From assembly GCF_002072955.1 (NCBI RefSeq), contig NZ_LPUF01000003.1, positions 62,001-126,000 of the forward strand: a DNA stretch of 64,000 nt, written 5' to 3'. The notes below the pieces were generated by a model. That model ran no database searches. It was not told where the DNA came from and was given only the letters and a program-made list of their open reading frames with translations. This DNA comes from Methyloprofundus sedimenti (GTDB taxonomy: Bacteria > Pseudomonadota > Gammaproteobacteria > Methylococcales > Methylomonadaceae). The translations under genes were made by a program, and so were the position numbers. Shown piece by piece: positions 18,546 to 27,936 of this stretch; within the stretch, counting starts at the first letter, position 1; each line of letters begins with the position of its first letter.

Positions 18546-18550
18546 AAATA

Positions 18551-18964
18551 TTACGTTTTCCTGATTATCTGCGGCGGACCCATTAGGTTTTTAGTAAAGC
18601 TTTGCTGAAACCTGTGCACAACGTACAAACCTGCTGTCAGACTCAAAATGGCCAGTAAAGCCGTCATTTCTTCACTGCCTTCAAAAAAACCAACGGTCAA
18701 TAACATAATCAACAGCGGCAATAGATACATAAAAAGAGAGGCGCGTAATAAATGATTTTCTTCTATACCGACAATAACGGTATCACCTACATTCAATTGC
18801 AAATGACTGTATAAAGCGAGTTCTCTGCTCGGTAATATTTTTGCGTAAAGCGCCGTACCGCAGGAATCTTGTTGTACACATTGTTTGCAAGCACTACTTT
18901 GCATACTATGAATGTAAACTTGATTGCCATTTACGCGTGTGACTAAAGCCTGTTCTTCTATCAT
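18551..18964 (-). CDS. RseC/MucC-family membrane protein (SoxR-reducing-system type)
   Basis: The 137-aa protein has an N-terminal domain with ACKQCVQQDSC (C-x2-C-x5-C), an OB-like segment (LNVGDTVIVGIEE), then two membrane helices (LFMYLLPLLIMLLTVGFF and TALLAILSLTAGLYVV). This is the RseC layout. RsxC/RnfC-linked RseC proteins work in redox steps, and Rnf supplies reductant to nitrogenase in several diazotrophs. The ATG directly follows the stop of the flavodoxin-like mini-ORF. Confidence 0.85.
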   Translation of the reverse strand: MIEEQALVTRVNGNQVYIHSMQSSACKQCVQQDSCGTALYAKILPSRELALYSHLQLNVGDTVIVGIEENHLLRASLFMYLLPLLIMLLTVGFFEGSEEMTALLAILSLTAGLYVVHRFQQSFTKNLMGPPQIIRKT

Positions 18965-18968
18965 TATC

Positions 18969-19109
18969 TTAAATCAGCTCTGGTACTTCAGCGTTGCTGA
19001 TATCAAATGGTTTCTCAGCAACGTCAACACTTGAAGAGCTGGCAGTCAACTTGGCTATATTCGGTGCAGCACCCGTATCAGTACCGAAAAACATATCTAT
19101 TTTAGTCAT
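18969..19109 (-). CDS. 46-aa flavodoxin N-terminus-like mini-protein
   Basis: A short open frame begins MTKIDMFFGTDTGAAPNIAK and ends FDISNAEVPELI before TAA. The opening matches the first strand and FMN phosphate loop of nitrogenase flavodoxins (KIGLFFGTDTGxT), and VDVAEKPFDISNA resembles their second strand, but the remaining two thirds are absent. Its stop is 4 bp before the RseC-like start. It could be a truncated nifF relic or a retained short protein. The last loop Thr is replaced by Ala, so FMN binding is doubtful. Confidence 0.55.
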   Translation of the reverse strand: MTKIDMFFGTDTGAAPNIAKLTASSSSVDVAEKPFDISNAEVPELI

Positions 19110-19168
19110 GTAAATACCTGTCATGATGGCGTTTGCAACAAAGAGAACCCTCTTCTACCTTTTACCGA

Positions 19169-19789
19169 TTACACATTAATCTGTAATAAACCATTACTGC
19201 TACCTGCAGCCTGCTTTTCCTGCCACTGATTGACTGTAAAAGCATTAATGCTCACGGCATGCAAACGGCCATTACCCAGTGGCTCAGTTAACGTTGCCAT
19301 AACACCTTGCTGCTGCTTGACCATACTCAAACCATCAAACTTATCGCTGATCACCGTAATTAATAGATCACAGCCTTCACCTTCTATATAGACAGTAGAA
19401 TCCGGGTAATCCTGTTTTATCAACTGCTCTACCTCGGCATGACTCACTGTGGCACCTGGATCACTGACAGCTTGATCGGCAATAGCTGCTTGCAAGATCG
19501 GCAGCAATGAGCCATCAGCCGTCATCGCTTCAACAATATCACAGCCACCAATTAACTCACCTTTAACAAATAATTGTGGAAAAGTAGGCCATTTGGAAAT
19601 TTTGGGTAATTTTTCGCGTATAAAGGGAGAGGCTAAAACATTCACAAATGCAAATGGAATGCCTGTCGATTTTAAAGCAACAACTGTTTTACCTGAAAAA
19701 CCACATTCCGGGTTTTCAGGCACGCCTTTCATATACAGAATGATCGGATTTTCGCTTAATTGTTGTTGAATTCGTTCGTCAGTATTCAT
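19169..19789 (-). CDS. Monothiol glutaredoxin-BolA fusion protein
   Basis: Residues 1-105 form a Grx4/GrxD-type monothiol glutaredoxin with the CGFS active site at 29-32 (ENPECGFSGK) and the WPTFPQLFVKGELIGGCDI block. Residues about 115-195 form a BolA domain (VEQLIKQDYPDSTVYIEGEG, VISDKFDGLSMV, GRLHAVSINAFT). The two families normally act as separate partners that share a [2Fe-2S] cluster, and here they are one chain. Within a nif cluster it likely serves Fe-S trafficking for nitrogenase. Confidence 0.88.
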   Translation of the reverse strand: MNTDERIQQQLSENPIILYMKGVPENPECGFSGKTVVALKSTGIPFAFVNVLASPFIREKLPKISKWPTFPQLFVKGELIGGCDIVEAMTADGSLLPILQAAIADQAVSDPGATVSHAEVEQLIKQDYPDSTVYIEGEGCDLLITVISDKFDGLSMVKQQQGVMATLTEPLGNGRLHAVSINAFTVNQWQEKQAAGSSNGLLQINV

Positions 19790-19818
19790 ACTTATTTCCG
19801 TAAAAGATTAAAAGCTTA

Positions 19819-19846
19819 GGAGCGAGGGTTTAACAATACCCGCTCC
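19819..19846 (-). terminator. Hairpin directly after clpX
   Basis: On the minus strand GGAGCG-GGT...ACCC-CGCTCC forms a stem beginning at the base after the clpX stop codon, followed by TAAGCTTTT. It looks like a terminator with a weak U-run, so clpX and the glutaredoxin-BolA gene may be partly uncoupled. Confidence 0.6.
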
Positions 19847-21127
19847 TTATTGTGCCGCTTCCTGTTTTGGAGCTTCACGTTTAATTAATTCTATTTCTCC
19901 GTCACATTTGATGACGTCTTCATTAATAACACAGCGTTCGATGCCTTCACATGAAGGTAACTCAAACATCGTTTTACGCAAAATTTGCTCCATAATACTG
20001 CGCAAGCCTCTAGCTCCTGTATCTCTGGCTAACGCTCTTTCAGCAATGGCGACTAATGCCGGTTGCTCAAAATCGAGCTCCACACCTTCATAAGCAAATA
20101 ATTGATGATACTGTTTTACTAAAGCATTTTTGGGCTCAGTTAATATTTGTATCAGTGCGTCAATATCAAGCGGTTCTAAAGGAGCAAGAATGGGGAAGCG
20201 TCCGATAAATTCGGGTATCAAACCGAAACGCTTTAAATCATCAGGCTCAGTTGCATTTAACATGCTTTCCAGGTCGGGTTTGATTTCTGAATTACTGACT
20301 GCAGCATGAAAACCAATAGCAGAATCCTTAGGTAATAGCCTTTTTTGGACGTGTTTTTCTAATCCAGGAAAGGCTCCGCCTGCTATAAATAATATATTTC
20401 GAGTATCGATCAAAACCTGATCTGAACTATCATTATCCTTCCGGCGGCCTTTGCTGGATACTTTAACCTGCGAACCTTCAACCAGACGCAATAAAGCCTG
20501 TTGAACACCTTCACCAGACACATCACGCGCACCAAACGATTGTTCAGAACTACGCGCAATTTTATCTATTTCATCAATATAGACCATACCCCATTCGGCC
20601 TTACCAATATTGCCTTCGGCAGTATCTAATAAACGTACCAGAATATTTTCTACATCATCACCGACGTAACCAGCTTGTGTCAGTGTTGTTGCATCAGCAA
20701 CAACAAAAGGTACGCCTACAATTTTTGCTAACGTACTGGCTAATAAGGTTTTTCCAGTACCCGATGGGCCAATTAATAACACATTGGATTTGCCAATTTC
20801 AATATTTTCACTGGCATTACCTAAACCTGACTCACCGCTTTCAAATTTTAAGCGCTTATAGTGGTTATAAACCGCAACTGAAAGTATTTCCTTGGCGAGA
20901 TCTTGACCAATCACATAATCATCAAGTTTTTGTTTTATTTCCCGGGGTTTGGATAAAGGCCCTTGTATTTCTTGCAATGCCTTTTTACGCCCCCAACTAC
21001 TCACTACCTGACTCGCCAGAACCACACAGGCTTCACAGATATAGCCATTAGTGCCCGCTATTAAAGGAGCAGATGGAGCTTGTTCAAGATCACAAAATGA
21101 ACAGTGTTTAAGTTCTTTTTCAGCCAT
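19847..21127 (-). CDS. clpX: ClpX-type AAA+ unfoldase, nif-cluster paralogue
   Basis: The 426-aa protein has a C4 zinc-binding domain (CSFCDLEQ...CEAC), Walker A LLIGPSGTGKTLLAS, Walker B MVYIDEIDKIA and the sensor/arginine motifs GLIPEFIGRFPILAPL and RDTGARGLRSIME. It is a full ClpX. Azotobacter vinelandii also carries a second clpX in a nif region, where it affects turnover of cofactor-assembly proteins. A housekeeping clpX should exist elsewhere beside clpP; there is no clpP here. Confidence 0.92.
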   Translation of the reverse strand: MAEKELKHCSFCDLEQAPSAPLIAGTNGYICEACVVLASQVVSSWGRKKALQEIQGPLSKPREIKQKLDDYVIGQDLAKEILSVAVYNHYKRLKFESGESGLGNASENIEIGKSNVLLIGPSGTGKTLLASTLAKIVGVPFVVADATTLTQAGYVGDDVENILVRLLDTAEGNIGKAEWGMVYIDEIDKIARSSEQSFGARDVSGEGVQQALLRLVEGSQVKVSSKGRRKDNDSSDQVLIDTRNILFIAGGAFPGLEKHVQKRLLPKDSAIGFHAAVSNSEIKPDLESMLNATEPDDLKRFGLIPEFIGRFPILAPLEPLDIDALIQILTEPKNALVKQYHQLFAYEGVELDFEQPALVAIAERALARDTGARGLRSIMEQILRKTMFELPSCEGIERCVINEDVIKCDGEIELIKREAPKQEAAQ

Positions 21128-21236
21128 AATTTTGCCTATAAAAATGTATTAACCGTTAACAGGAATTACAATTCAAAATCCCTACAAATCCAGTTCGATA
21201 TTGTGGCTACGAATTTAAAACGGGACAGCATAACTC

Positions 21237-21307
21237 GTAGGGTGGGCAATCTCTTCTGCCCACCAAGGTGTGGCCTTTATGGTGGGCAAAAAAACTGCCC
21301 ACCCTAC
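21237..21307. repeat. REP-like hairpin GTAGGGTGGGCA...TGCCCACCCTAC
   Basis: A perfect 12-bp inverted repeat encloses a second TGCCCACC/GGTGGGCA pair, making a 71-bp hairpin in the gap between clpX and nifM. It resembles the GTAGGGTGGG family scattered through many gammaproteobacteria. Partial relatives occur at about 46492-46515. Confidence 0.75.
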
Positions 21308-21362
21308 TTTCTTATATGTGGAGCTGTCCAGCTTTCAGTTGGTAGCCGATATTTCACTTCCA

Positions 21363-22229
21363 TTATTTGGAATCAATCTTTGTTACTTTTGGCAAACTAG
21401 CAAGCCAGGACCGTTGGCATGCTAGCCTGGAACGCCCTTCCATTAGCTGAAGAATTTTCGGGGTGGCCTTTTTTAGAGACATTGTTTCACCATATTGTAT
21501 CTTTTCACATAAGATCAAATGGAAGCCCGCCTCGGTTTCTATCACATCGCTGAGCTGTTCTGTTTTCATATGAAACAGCACTGCATCAATTTCCGGATAA
21601 AGGTGACCTTTTGGATAAGCTCCCAATTCACCGCCTTGTAAAGCTGTTGGACACTCCGAATGTTGCATTGCCAGCTCAGAAAATTTATACGGCTTGCGGC
21701 GCAGTTTTTCTCCAATATCCTGAATACGCAGCAAAGCATTTTCTCTGGTATTTTCAGCGTAGTCATCATTTATGGTAATCAGAATATGCCTCACCGTGCG
21801 CCGCTCGGGAATAACAAACTTCTCAGGATGCATATGGTAATAAACGCCTATTTCTACCTCAGAAATTTTGTTTGCTCTTGATGCTACACTTTCTAAAATA
21901 TTTTCAACCTTGCATTGTCTGGATAAGGCGCTCGCCAATAAATCTGGAGTTAAACCATTTTTTTTTAACTCATTAAGAAAGCTTTCCTCGTCTTCAAAGC
22001 GGTCAGATATTGCTTTAACTGCATTTTCTAACTCCTGATCACTGACAATCACGCCTGCTGCTTCGGGTGAACTCAAAACACGGCATTCAAGATCCTGCTC
22101 ATTACGCGCCTGAACGGCGATTTGAGCCAGCTCATCAGAACTTAACTCCTGTGGTGTTTTTTCAAAAGCGGCAAGTGCTATGCGCAGAAGTGCATAGGGT
22201 TCAATATCATACGTTTCCGAATGACTCAT
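21363..22229 (-). CDS. nifM: NifM, parvulin-type peptidyl-prolyl isomerase
   Basis: NifM helps mature the nitrogenase Fe protein NifH. The 288-aa protein has an N-terminal helical region and a C-terminal rotamase domain starting near residue 135 (VIPERRTVRHILITIND) with FSELAMQHSECPTALQGGEL and the closing AGFHLILCEKI, all parvulin motifs. It overlaps nifZ by 4 bp. Length and order W-Z-M match other diazotrophs. Confidence 0.93.
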   Translation of the reverse strand: MSHSETYDIEPYALLRIALAAFEKTPQELSSDELAQIAVQARNEQDLECRVLSSPEAAGVIVSDQELENAVKAISDRFEDEESFLNELKKNGLTPDLLASALSRQCKVENILESVASRANKISEVEIGVYYHMHPEKFVIPERRTVRHILITINDDYAENTRENALLRIQDIGEKLRRKPYKFSELAMQHSECPTALQGGELGAYPKGHLYPEIDAVLFHMKTEQLSDVIETEAGFHLILCEKIQYGETMSLKKATPKILQLMEGRSRLACQRSWLASLPKVTKIDSK

Positions 22230-22711
22230 ATTACCTCCGTAATCTCCTGATTCTGATCTGTGTCTCTGGGTCCTAATGATGCCTCAGGTACTTGCAGTGT
22301 TATACCGGGAAAGCGGACGTGGTAAATAACAGGATCGGTATCGCGCACAACTTTTTCAATCTCACCTTCCGTTCCAATAGGCACTGCTATCTTACCTTTG
22401 ATAGCTAAATTAAGTTTAGCAACCACCTTGTCTCTAAATTCAAACCGGCTTGGATTCCAGGGTTCATCAATACCGATTAATTCTTCTACCCGGCAACCCA
22501 CCATGCAGCCATCTTTAATAAAATGGACTGTGTAGATAACCTGATCCTGTAGAAAGGTTCCCACCTCTACTACGTTACCCACACAACCCCGGCGAATTAA
22601 AATATCACCGACTTCCTTACCGGGATAGGTTCCATCATTACGCACATTACGCGTAACCCGAACTTCCTCGCCAAAATCGAAGCGGCCCTCATCTGGGCCA
22701 TCCAGGTTCAT
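22226..22711 (-). CDS. nifZ: NifZ nitrogenase assembly protein
   Basis: NifZ acts in formation of the second P-cluster of the MoFe protein. Conserved blocks are FDFGEEVRVTRNVRNDGTYP, ILIRRGCVGNVVEVGTFLQD and VGCRVEELIG. The second half repeats a similar fold (FEFRDKVVAKLNLAIKGKIA, IPVGTEG-like), giving the two-copy form of the family at 161 aa. It overlaps nifW and nifM by 4 bp each. Confidence 0.94.
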   Translation of the reverse strand: MNLDGPDEGRFDFGEEVRVTRNVRNDGTYPGKEVGDILIRRGCVGNVVEVGTFLQDQVIYTVHFIKDGCMVGCRVEELIGIDEPWNPSRFEFRDKVVAKLNLAIKGKIAVPIGTEGEIEKVVRDTDPVIYHVRFPGITLQVPEASLGPRDTDQNQEITEVI

Positions 22712-23025
22712 GACTCAATGTCTGCTAAGGAAACAAAAGCCGACGTTGGCTCACCCATTTTAAAAACTTTAAACACTTTTTCAGTTTGGGCATCTGAACT
22801 CACAAAATCCTGATACGCTTGTTGCAGGAATTTAGTGTAAATAACTTTTTTCAAATCCTCGTCTTCCGGCATTTCAGCAGCAGACTGGGAAAGGTAATCA
22901 TGAAAACGCTGTAAAATATGCAGGCGATTAACATGAACCACACTTTGATCATAATCGAGCTCAAAATATTGCAAAAAGTCTTCAGCTGATTCCAGGTCTT
23001 CCAGTTCTTCTTCAAAGCTCATCAT
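22708..23025 (-). CDS. nifW: NifW nitrogenase stabilising/assembly protein
   Basis: NifW binds MoFe-protein assembly intermediates. The sequence FEEELEDLESAEDFLQYFEL followed by VHVNRLHILQRFHDYL is the family core, and length (about 105 aa) is normal. The frame opens with ATGGATGTAATGATGAGC after an AGGTGG sequence. Spacing favours the ATG at 23023-23025 over the one at 23034. Confidence 0.92.
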   Translation of the reverse strand: MMSFEEELEDLESAEDFLQYFELDYDQSVVHVNRLHILQRFHDYLSQSAAEMPEDEDLKKVIYTKFLQQAYQDFVSSDAQTEKVFKVFKMGEPTSAFVSLADIES

Positions 23026-23036
23026 TACATCCACCT

Positions 23037-23150
23037 TTAGTAAGGACCAGCGACACCAAGATCGCTAGTTATTAAATAAATAGTTAACATCAAAAAGATC
23101 ACAGCGGATAGGAGTGGCAGCAGAAACTCAGTTATTTTTTTAAAAATCAT
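23037..23150 (-). CDS. 37-aa single-span membrane peptide between the TPR gene and nifW
   Basis: A short frame encodes MIFKKITEFLLPLLSAVIFL then MLTIYLITSDLGVAGPY: a basic N-terminus, one membrane helix and a short polar tail. It starts 9 bp after the TPR gene's stop, and its own stop is immediately followed by the nifW ribosome-binding site, so it sits exactly in operon phase. The preceding GAG is a weak site. Function unknown; a role in anchoring or redox membrane complexes is only a guess. Confidence 0.6.
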   Translation of the reverse strand: MIFKKITEFLLPLLSAVIFLMLTIYLITSDLGVAGPY

Positions 23151-23159
23151 GGCAGTAGC

Positions 23160-23684
23160 TCATTTGTAAAGTTGGAATATATGGTTATTTTCATCGATTT
23201 TTCGAGTGACAATTTCTAGTAGTCCTACAGCACCAATTCTGTTCTCACTATCTAAACTCACTAGCTTTTCAAAAATTGCTTTACTGGTTTCTAAATCATG
23301 TAAACGCATTTTTAGAAACCCGATAGACTTTAAAGTAAATAAATATAATCTGACCCAACTAAGGCTCTCTTTTGGCGTACTGCTAATATCTTCCAATGCC
23401 AGAATCTGCCAATCATTAGTAAAAGGTAATTTTGCATTGATTATATTCAAGGCTCTCTCAGACACTAACAAGGCTTCATCCAAGCGATGCTGATAATAAT
23501 AAAACCGGTTCAAGGCCACCAGTACATTTAATGAATCCGGCGTACGCATAAACGCCTGTAATAAAGGTAATTCAGCATCCCCGTCTTCATACAACGAGCC
23601 TGCCTGATTGATAAGCGCTTGTACCTCTAGCGTATCCTCCTGCTCGAAATACAGCTCTTCAGGGTCAAAATCAAGTAGATCCAT
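23160..23684 (-). CDS. Tetratricopeptide-repeat protein of the nif cluster
   Basis: The 174-aa, acidic, helical protein has TPR-like repeats: PDSLNVLVALNRFYYYQHRL followed by DEALLVSERALNI, and LFTLKSIGFLKMRLHDLETS followed by KAIFEKLVSLD. Such a TPR gene commonly sits between cysE and nifW in nif clusters of methanotrophs and relatives. It has no signal peptide. Likely a protein-interaction adaptor in nitrogenase assembly; exact role unknown. It is 2 bp from cysE. Confidence 0.75.
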   Translation of the reverse strand: MDLLDFDPEELYFEQEDTLEVQALINQAGSLYEDGDAELPLLQAFMRTPDSLNVLVALNRFYYYQHRLDEALLVSERALNIINAKLPFTNDWQILALEDISSTPKESLSWVRLYLFTLKSIGFLKMRLHDLETSKAIFEKLVSLDSENRIGAVGLLEIVTRKIDENNHIFQLYK

Positions 23685-23686
23685 TT

Positions 23687-24448
23687 TTAGCCTGCCGCTT
23701 GTTTTAATTCCGGAGCGCTGTGCTCGGTATTACAGACATTATCTGACTCGCACTCAGCACATGATTCCTGTGGCTTTAAAGCAAATGTTTTTTGTTCGGA
23801 TTCCAATAGCTCTATACGCTCTATTAAACACGTGATTGCTTTACCAATGGGATCAGGCACTAAATGATGATCAAGATCAATACCGTCATTGAGTTGAATT
23901 TTTACGCCTTTACTTTGAATAATACGCCCAGGAATACCAATCACCGTGCAACAAGGTGGCACATCTTTTACGACGACGGAGTTAGCGCCTACTCTCACAC
24001 TATCACCCAGGGTAATAGCCCCTAAAATTTTTGCGCCGGCCCCAATGAGTACTTTATTGCCTAATGCAGGGTGGCGTCTCTCCTTGTTCCAGGTGGTCCC
24101 CCCTAAAGTAACGCCATGATATAAAGTGACATCCTCGCCAATGATTGTCGTTTCACCAATAACGACACCTGCCCCATGATCAATAAATAAGCGTCTGCCT
24201 ATGGTAGCACCCGGATGAATGTCGACATTACTGACTGTTCGACTGATAAAAGCCAGCATTCTGGCGAGAGTATAAGCGCCAGATATCCATAAGCGATGGG
24301 TGACACGATGTACTAATAATGCGTGAACACCCGGGTAAGTGAGTAAAATTTCCAGCGTATTACGCGCAGCAGGATCACGTGCAAAAACGCACTGAACATC
24401 TTCTGACCACTGCTGCCATAAAGTTTGCTTATGCTTAACTTGCTTCAT
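23687..24448 (-). CDS. cysE: Serine O-acetyltransferase, nif-linked CysE
   Basis: Makes O-acetylserine for cysteine, the sulfur source of Fe-S clusters. The left-handed helix hexapeptide region is clear: [34 protein letters not shown] and [20 protein letters not shown]. The 253-aa protein has a C-terminal extension with several Cys ([10 protein letters not shown]), unusual for the housekeeping enzyme. Position by nifV and nifS fits the nif-specific cysE paralogue of Azotobacter. Confidence 0.92.
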   Translation of the reverse strand: MKQVKHKQTLWQQWSEDVQCVFARDPAARNTLEILLTYPGVHALLVHRVTHRLWISGAYTLARMLAFISRTVSNVDIHPGATIGRRLFIDHGAGVVIGETTIIGEDVTLYHGVTLGGTTWNKERRHPALGNKVLIGAGAKILGAITLGDSVRVGANSVVVKDVPPCCTVIGIPGRIIQSKGVKIQLNDGIDLDHHLVPDPIGKAITCLIERIELLESEQKTFALKPQESCAECESDNVCNTEHSAPELKQAAG

Positions 24449-24466
24449 CGAACTGACCCATTTTAA

Positions 24467-24637
24467 TTATGATATACGCCAGGATGTTTTACTTGAAATA
24501 GGCGCTCCTGGTACTTTAAAGAAAGAACCGGGATAACGTTCATCCTCAAAAGGTAAGTCTTCTCTAGGCGCACTTATTTGCGTTTGTTCTTTTACATCAA
24601 CGTCAGAAGATTGAAGATCTTGTTTTAGCTCTTGCAT
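24467..24637 (-). CDS. 56-aa hypothetical protein between nifV and cysE
   Basis: A short frame begins MQELKQDLQSSDVDVKEQTQ and ends in APISSKTSWRIS before TAA. AGAGGT lies 8 bp before the ATG, a good ribosome-binding site. The peptide is acidic and polar, with a conserved-looking motif LPFEDERYPGSFFKVPGAP in the middle. It lies 11 bp after nifV and 18 bp before cysE. No family recognised; probably real from its position and signals. Confidence 0.6.
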   Translation of the reverse strand: MQELKQDLQSSDVDVKEQTQISAPREDLPFEDERYPGSFFKVPGAPISSKTSWRIS

Positions 24638-24648
24638 AATATTTACCT

Positions 24649-25773
24649 CTAGATAGTTTGTAAAAATTGATTGAGTTCCTGATTCATGGGCGTACGTTTA
24701 TGTTGCTGTACAAACTGTCGCACCACAGGTAACAAGCTTTGTGCCTGGAGTCGATTTAATTCAATACCTATTTGCTGATAAGCATAAATAACACCTTTAC
24801 TGCCTGAATGTTTACCTAACACCAGCTGATGATGTCGGCCCATAATGGCAGGATCTATGCCTTGATAATTGAGCGGATTTTTCAAAAAACCATCCACATG
24901 TATGCCCGCTTCATGGCTAAACACATCACGGCCAATCAAACTTTTGCGGCTACCAATCGTATCGCCTGATGCTTGTGCAACTTGCTCTGACAAAATACTG
25001 AAATTATACAAATCAATATTCGTTTCTATGCCGTATAGCTGTTTCAGACCAACAACCACTTCTTCCAGGGCGGCATTACCTGCACGCTCTCCAAGTCCGT
25101 TGACCGTCGTATTTACATGCGTTGCACCGCCAACGGCAGCCGCCAAAGTGTTTGCGGTCGCCAGCCCTAAATCATCATGGGCATGCATTTCAATATCCAG
25201 GTCAGTGACACTTCTCAGGTGTTGAATCGCACTGAGAACACCAAAAGGCTCCATAATGCCGACCGTGTCGGCAAAACGAATTCTTTTTGCACCCGCTTGC
25301 TGGGCTGTTTCGGCTATTAATGCCAAAAAGTCAGGGTCAGCACGCGAGGCATCTTCCATACCGACGGAAACATCCAGGCCAAAGTCTAATGCCTTGTTAA
25401 CGTACTCATGAATGGTTTTTAATACCCATTTACGGCTTTTGTTCAGCTTATGTTTGATATGTTGATCCGATGCAGAAATGGACAGGTCTACCATATCAAC
25501 TTGCATATTCCTGCATAAAGTCAAATCCTGCTCACACATCCGCGACCATATCAGCAAATAACACGGTAGCTTGATCGCAGCAATTGCATTGATTTCATCT
25601 TGTTCCTGTGCTCCCATAGCTGGAATACCAATTTCCAGTTCAGGTACACCCATATTAGCCAAACTCTGCGCAATCAACAGTTTTTCCTCTAAGGAAAAAA
25701 CCACACCGGCAGATTGTTCACCATCTCTAAGCGTCGTGTCATCAATAATGATCGAGCGAGTTTGACGTTTCAT
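24649..25773 (-). CDS. nifV: Homocitrate synthase NifV
   Basis: Condenses acetyl-CoA and 2-oxoglutarate to homocitrate, the organic ligand of FeMo-co. The HMGL-like barrel starts [20 protein letters not shown], with metal-binding [18 protein letters not shown] and [18 protein letters not shown]. The later [20 protein letters not shown] segment is typical of homocitrate synthases. Full length at 374 aa. It follows nifS by 8 bp. Confidence 0.95.
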   Translation of the reverse strand: MKRQTRSIIIDDTTLRDGEQSAGVVFSLEEKLLIAQSLANMGVPELEIGIPAMGAQEQDEINAIAAIKLPCYLLIWSRMCEQDLTLCRNMQVDMVDLSISASDQHIKHKLNKSRKWVLKTIHEYVNKALDFGLDVSVGMEDASRADPDFLALIAETAQQAGAKRIRFADTVGIMEPFGVLSAIQHLRSVTDLDIEMHAHDDLGLATANTLAAAVGGATHVNTTVNGLGERAGNAALEEVVVGLKQLYGIETNIDLYNFSILSEQVAQASGDTIGSRKSLIGRDVFSHEAGIHVDGFLKNPLNYQGIDPAIMGRHHQLVLGKHSGSKGVIYAYQQIGIELNRLQAQSLLPVVRQFVQQHKRTPMNQELNQFLQTI

Positions 25774-25781
25774 AGCGATAT

Positions 25782-26996
25782 TTAGGCGTAAGTGGGTGCA
25801 AAAGCCTTTTCAGGATCTTCAACCGGTTGATTGGTTTTACTGTCCCAATAAGGCGAAAGTTTACGTAAAGTTGCTGCAATTTGCGGCATCACTTTGATCA
25901 CTTCGTCTACTTCGCTCATGCTGTTATAACGCGAAAATGAGAACCGAATGGTGCCATGTGCCGCAGTGTAAGGTATATCCATAGCGCGCATCACATGCGA
26001 CGGTTCTAAAGAACCCGAGGTACAGGCAGAACCACTGGAAGCAGCAATTCCCGCTTTATTCAATAGCATTAAAATCGCCTCACCTTCAATATATTCGAAA
26101 GCAATATCCGTCGTATTAGGTAAACGATTACTAACATCACCGGTAATAAAACTGTGTGGCACCGCGGCAATAATTGCTTGCTCAAGCTTATCGCGCATGG
26201 CTTTTACCTCAATGTTTTCATACTCGATGAATTCCTGCGCAAGCTCACAGGCTTTACCTAAAGCAACAATAGATGCTGTATTTTCAGTACCCGCACGACG
26301 TCCACGCTCCTGATGTCCACCGCGTAATAAAGGTCTGTAACGAGTACCACGACGTAAATACAACACGCCAATGCCTTTAGGTGCATGTAATTTATGGCCC
26401 GAAATTGATAACATATCAATTTTGGTGTCTTGTAAATTCATGGGGATTTTGCCGACTGCCTGTACTGCATCAGTATGAAACATGACACCCGCGTCATGAG
26501 CCATTTCGGCCATTTTCTCCACCGGAAAGATAGTGCCGGTTTCGTTATTTGCCCACATTACTGAAACAATGGCGACTTGATCTGACAGCAGACTTTGATA
26601 AGCGTCCAGATTAAGACGACCTATTTTATCAACCGGCATACGGTGTATGGTGTAACCATCTTTTTCCAGGAAATCACATAAACTCAATACAGCGGGATGC
26701 TCGACTGCAGTCGTGATAATTTCCTTGCGATTAGGCTGTGCTTTCAGCGCTGATAAAATAGCGGTGGAATCCGATTCGCTGCCACAAGACGTAAAGATAA
26801 TTTCCGAATCATGTTCAGCGCCGATCAGGTCCTGAACCTGTTTACGTGCTTTTTTAATGCCGCGAGCAACCCCGTCGGCAAATTTATGAATAGATGACGG
26901 GTTACCAAACTGTTCACTAAAATAAGGCATCATGGCATCTACAGCCATAGGATCAACCTTGGTCGTGGCATTATTATCTAAATAAATATCAGTCAT
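25782..26996 (-). CDS. nifS: Cysteine desulfurase NifS
   Basis: PLP enzyme that mobilises sulfur from cysteine onto NifU. The protein begins [20 protein letters not shown], has the PLP lysine in [12 protein letters not shown] and the persulfide Cys in [15 protein letters not shown]. The open frame extends upstream to 27080 inside nifU, but an AAGGAG site at the nifU end sets the ATG at 26994-26996 (404 aa). Confidence 0.96.
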   Translation of the reverse strand: MTDIYLDNNATTKVDPMAVDAMMPYFSEQFGNPSSIHKFADGVARGIKKARKQVQDLIGAEHDSEIIFTSCGSESDSTAILSALKAQPNRKEIITTAVEHPAVLSLCDFLEKDGYTIHRMPVDKIGRLNLDAYQSLLSDQVAIVSVMWANNETGTIFPVEKMAEMAHDAGVMFHTDAVQAVGKIPMNLQDTKIDMLSISGHKLHAPKGIGVLYLRRGTRYRPLLRGGHQERGRRAGTENTASIVALGKACELAQEFIEYENIEVKAMRDKLEQAIIAAVPHSFITGDVSNRLPNTTDIAFEYIEGEAILMLLNKAGIAASSGSACTSGSLEPSHVMRAMDIPYTAAHGTIRFSFSRYNSMSEVDEVIKVMPQIAATLRKLSPYWDSKTNQPVEDPEKAFAPTYA

Positions 26997-27000
26997 ACGC

Positions 27001-27918
27001 TTAGGCTCCTTCAGTCTCAATTTGTACCATTGTTTCCGCAACTGGCATTTGAGAAGCAGGCACAACTTTAATAAATTCACCCATTTCTTCCATCAGACGC
27101 TGTTGAATACCGGCAATCGTCATTGCGGCCATTTGACAGCCGCTACAAGCCCCTGTCATATTGACATAAACCGTATTACCCGCAACTTCAACCAACTGAA
27201 CATCACCCCCATCGGCCATCAATTGCGGGCGTAAAGCCTCTAACACCATTTCTATGCGTTTTATGCGTTGCACGCTGGTTAAAGGTGCTTTTGGTGCATC
27301 AGAAACAGTGGGTACAACCGGCGCTGCATTAGGATCAAATTCTTCACCTCTTTCTAACATCACTTTAGCTAAAATCTCTTCGATCGCTTCATGACAAGAT
27401 GAACATCCCCCGCCCGCTTTAGTAAAATTGGTGACATCTTCAACGGTACGTAATTTATTAGCCCAGACCATTTCTTCAATCATCGGCTGATCAACCGCAA
27501 AACACTTACAAATTAAAGCGCCCTCTTCATGATCGTCTTTCCAGACTTCACCCCGATAATTTGCGACAGCCGCCTGTAATGCTTCTTTGCCCATAACAGA
27601 GCAATGCATTTTTTCCGGGGGTAAGCCATCCAGTTGCGAGGCGATATCCTGATTCGACACATTCAGTGCATCATCAATGGTCATCCCTTTAATCATTTCT
27701 GTTAAAACAGATGAGGAAGCAATCGCAGAGCCACAACCAAAGGTCTGAAAACCTGCATCTTCGATAATTTCACTATCATCATTAACCCGTAATGTTAAGC
27801 GTAACGCATCCCCGCAACTAATTGATCCAACCTCACCTATTGCATTAGCATTGTCTACTGCACCTGCATTTTTAGGGTTGAAAAAATGATCTTTAACTTT
27901 TTCTGAATAATCCCACAT
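27001..27918 (-). CDS. nifU: Fe-S scaffold NifU
   Basis: Three-domain nif scaffold, 305 aa. Residues 1-125 are IscU-like ([31 protein letters not shown]). Residues about 135-185 hold the permanent [2Fe-2S] site ([18 protein letters not shown]). Residues about 215-305 are the Nfu domain ([26 protein letters not shown]). All expected Cys are present. GAGGAAATAGCT precedes the ATG. It is coupled to nifS and follows the A-type carrier gene. Confidence 0.96.
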   Translation of the reverse strand: MWDYSEKVKDHFFNPKNAGAVDNANAIGEVGSISCGDALRLTLRVNDDSEIIEDAGFQTFGCGSAIASSSVLTEMIKGMTIDDALNVSNQDIASQLDGLPPEKMHCSVMGKEALQAAVANYRGEVWKDDHEEGALICKCFAVDQPMIEEMVWANKLRTVEDVTNFTKAGGGCSSCHEAIEEILAKVMLERGEEFDPNAAPVVPTVSDAPKAPLTSVQRIKRIEMVLEALRPQLMADGGDVQLVEVAGNTVYVNMTGACSGCQMAAMTIAGIQQRLMEEMGEFIKVVPASQMPVAETMVQIETEGA

Positions 27919-27936
27919 AGCTATTTCCTCAAATTT

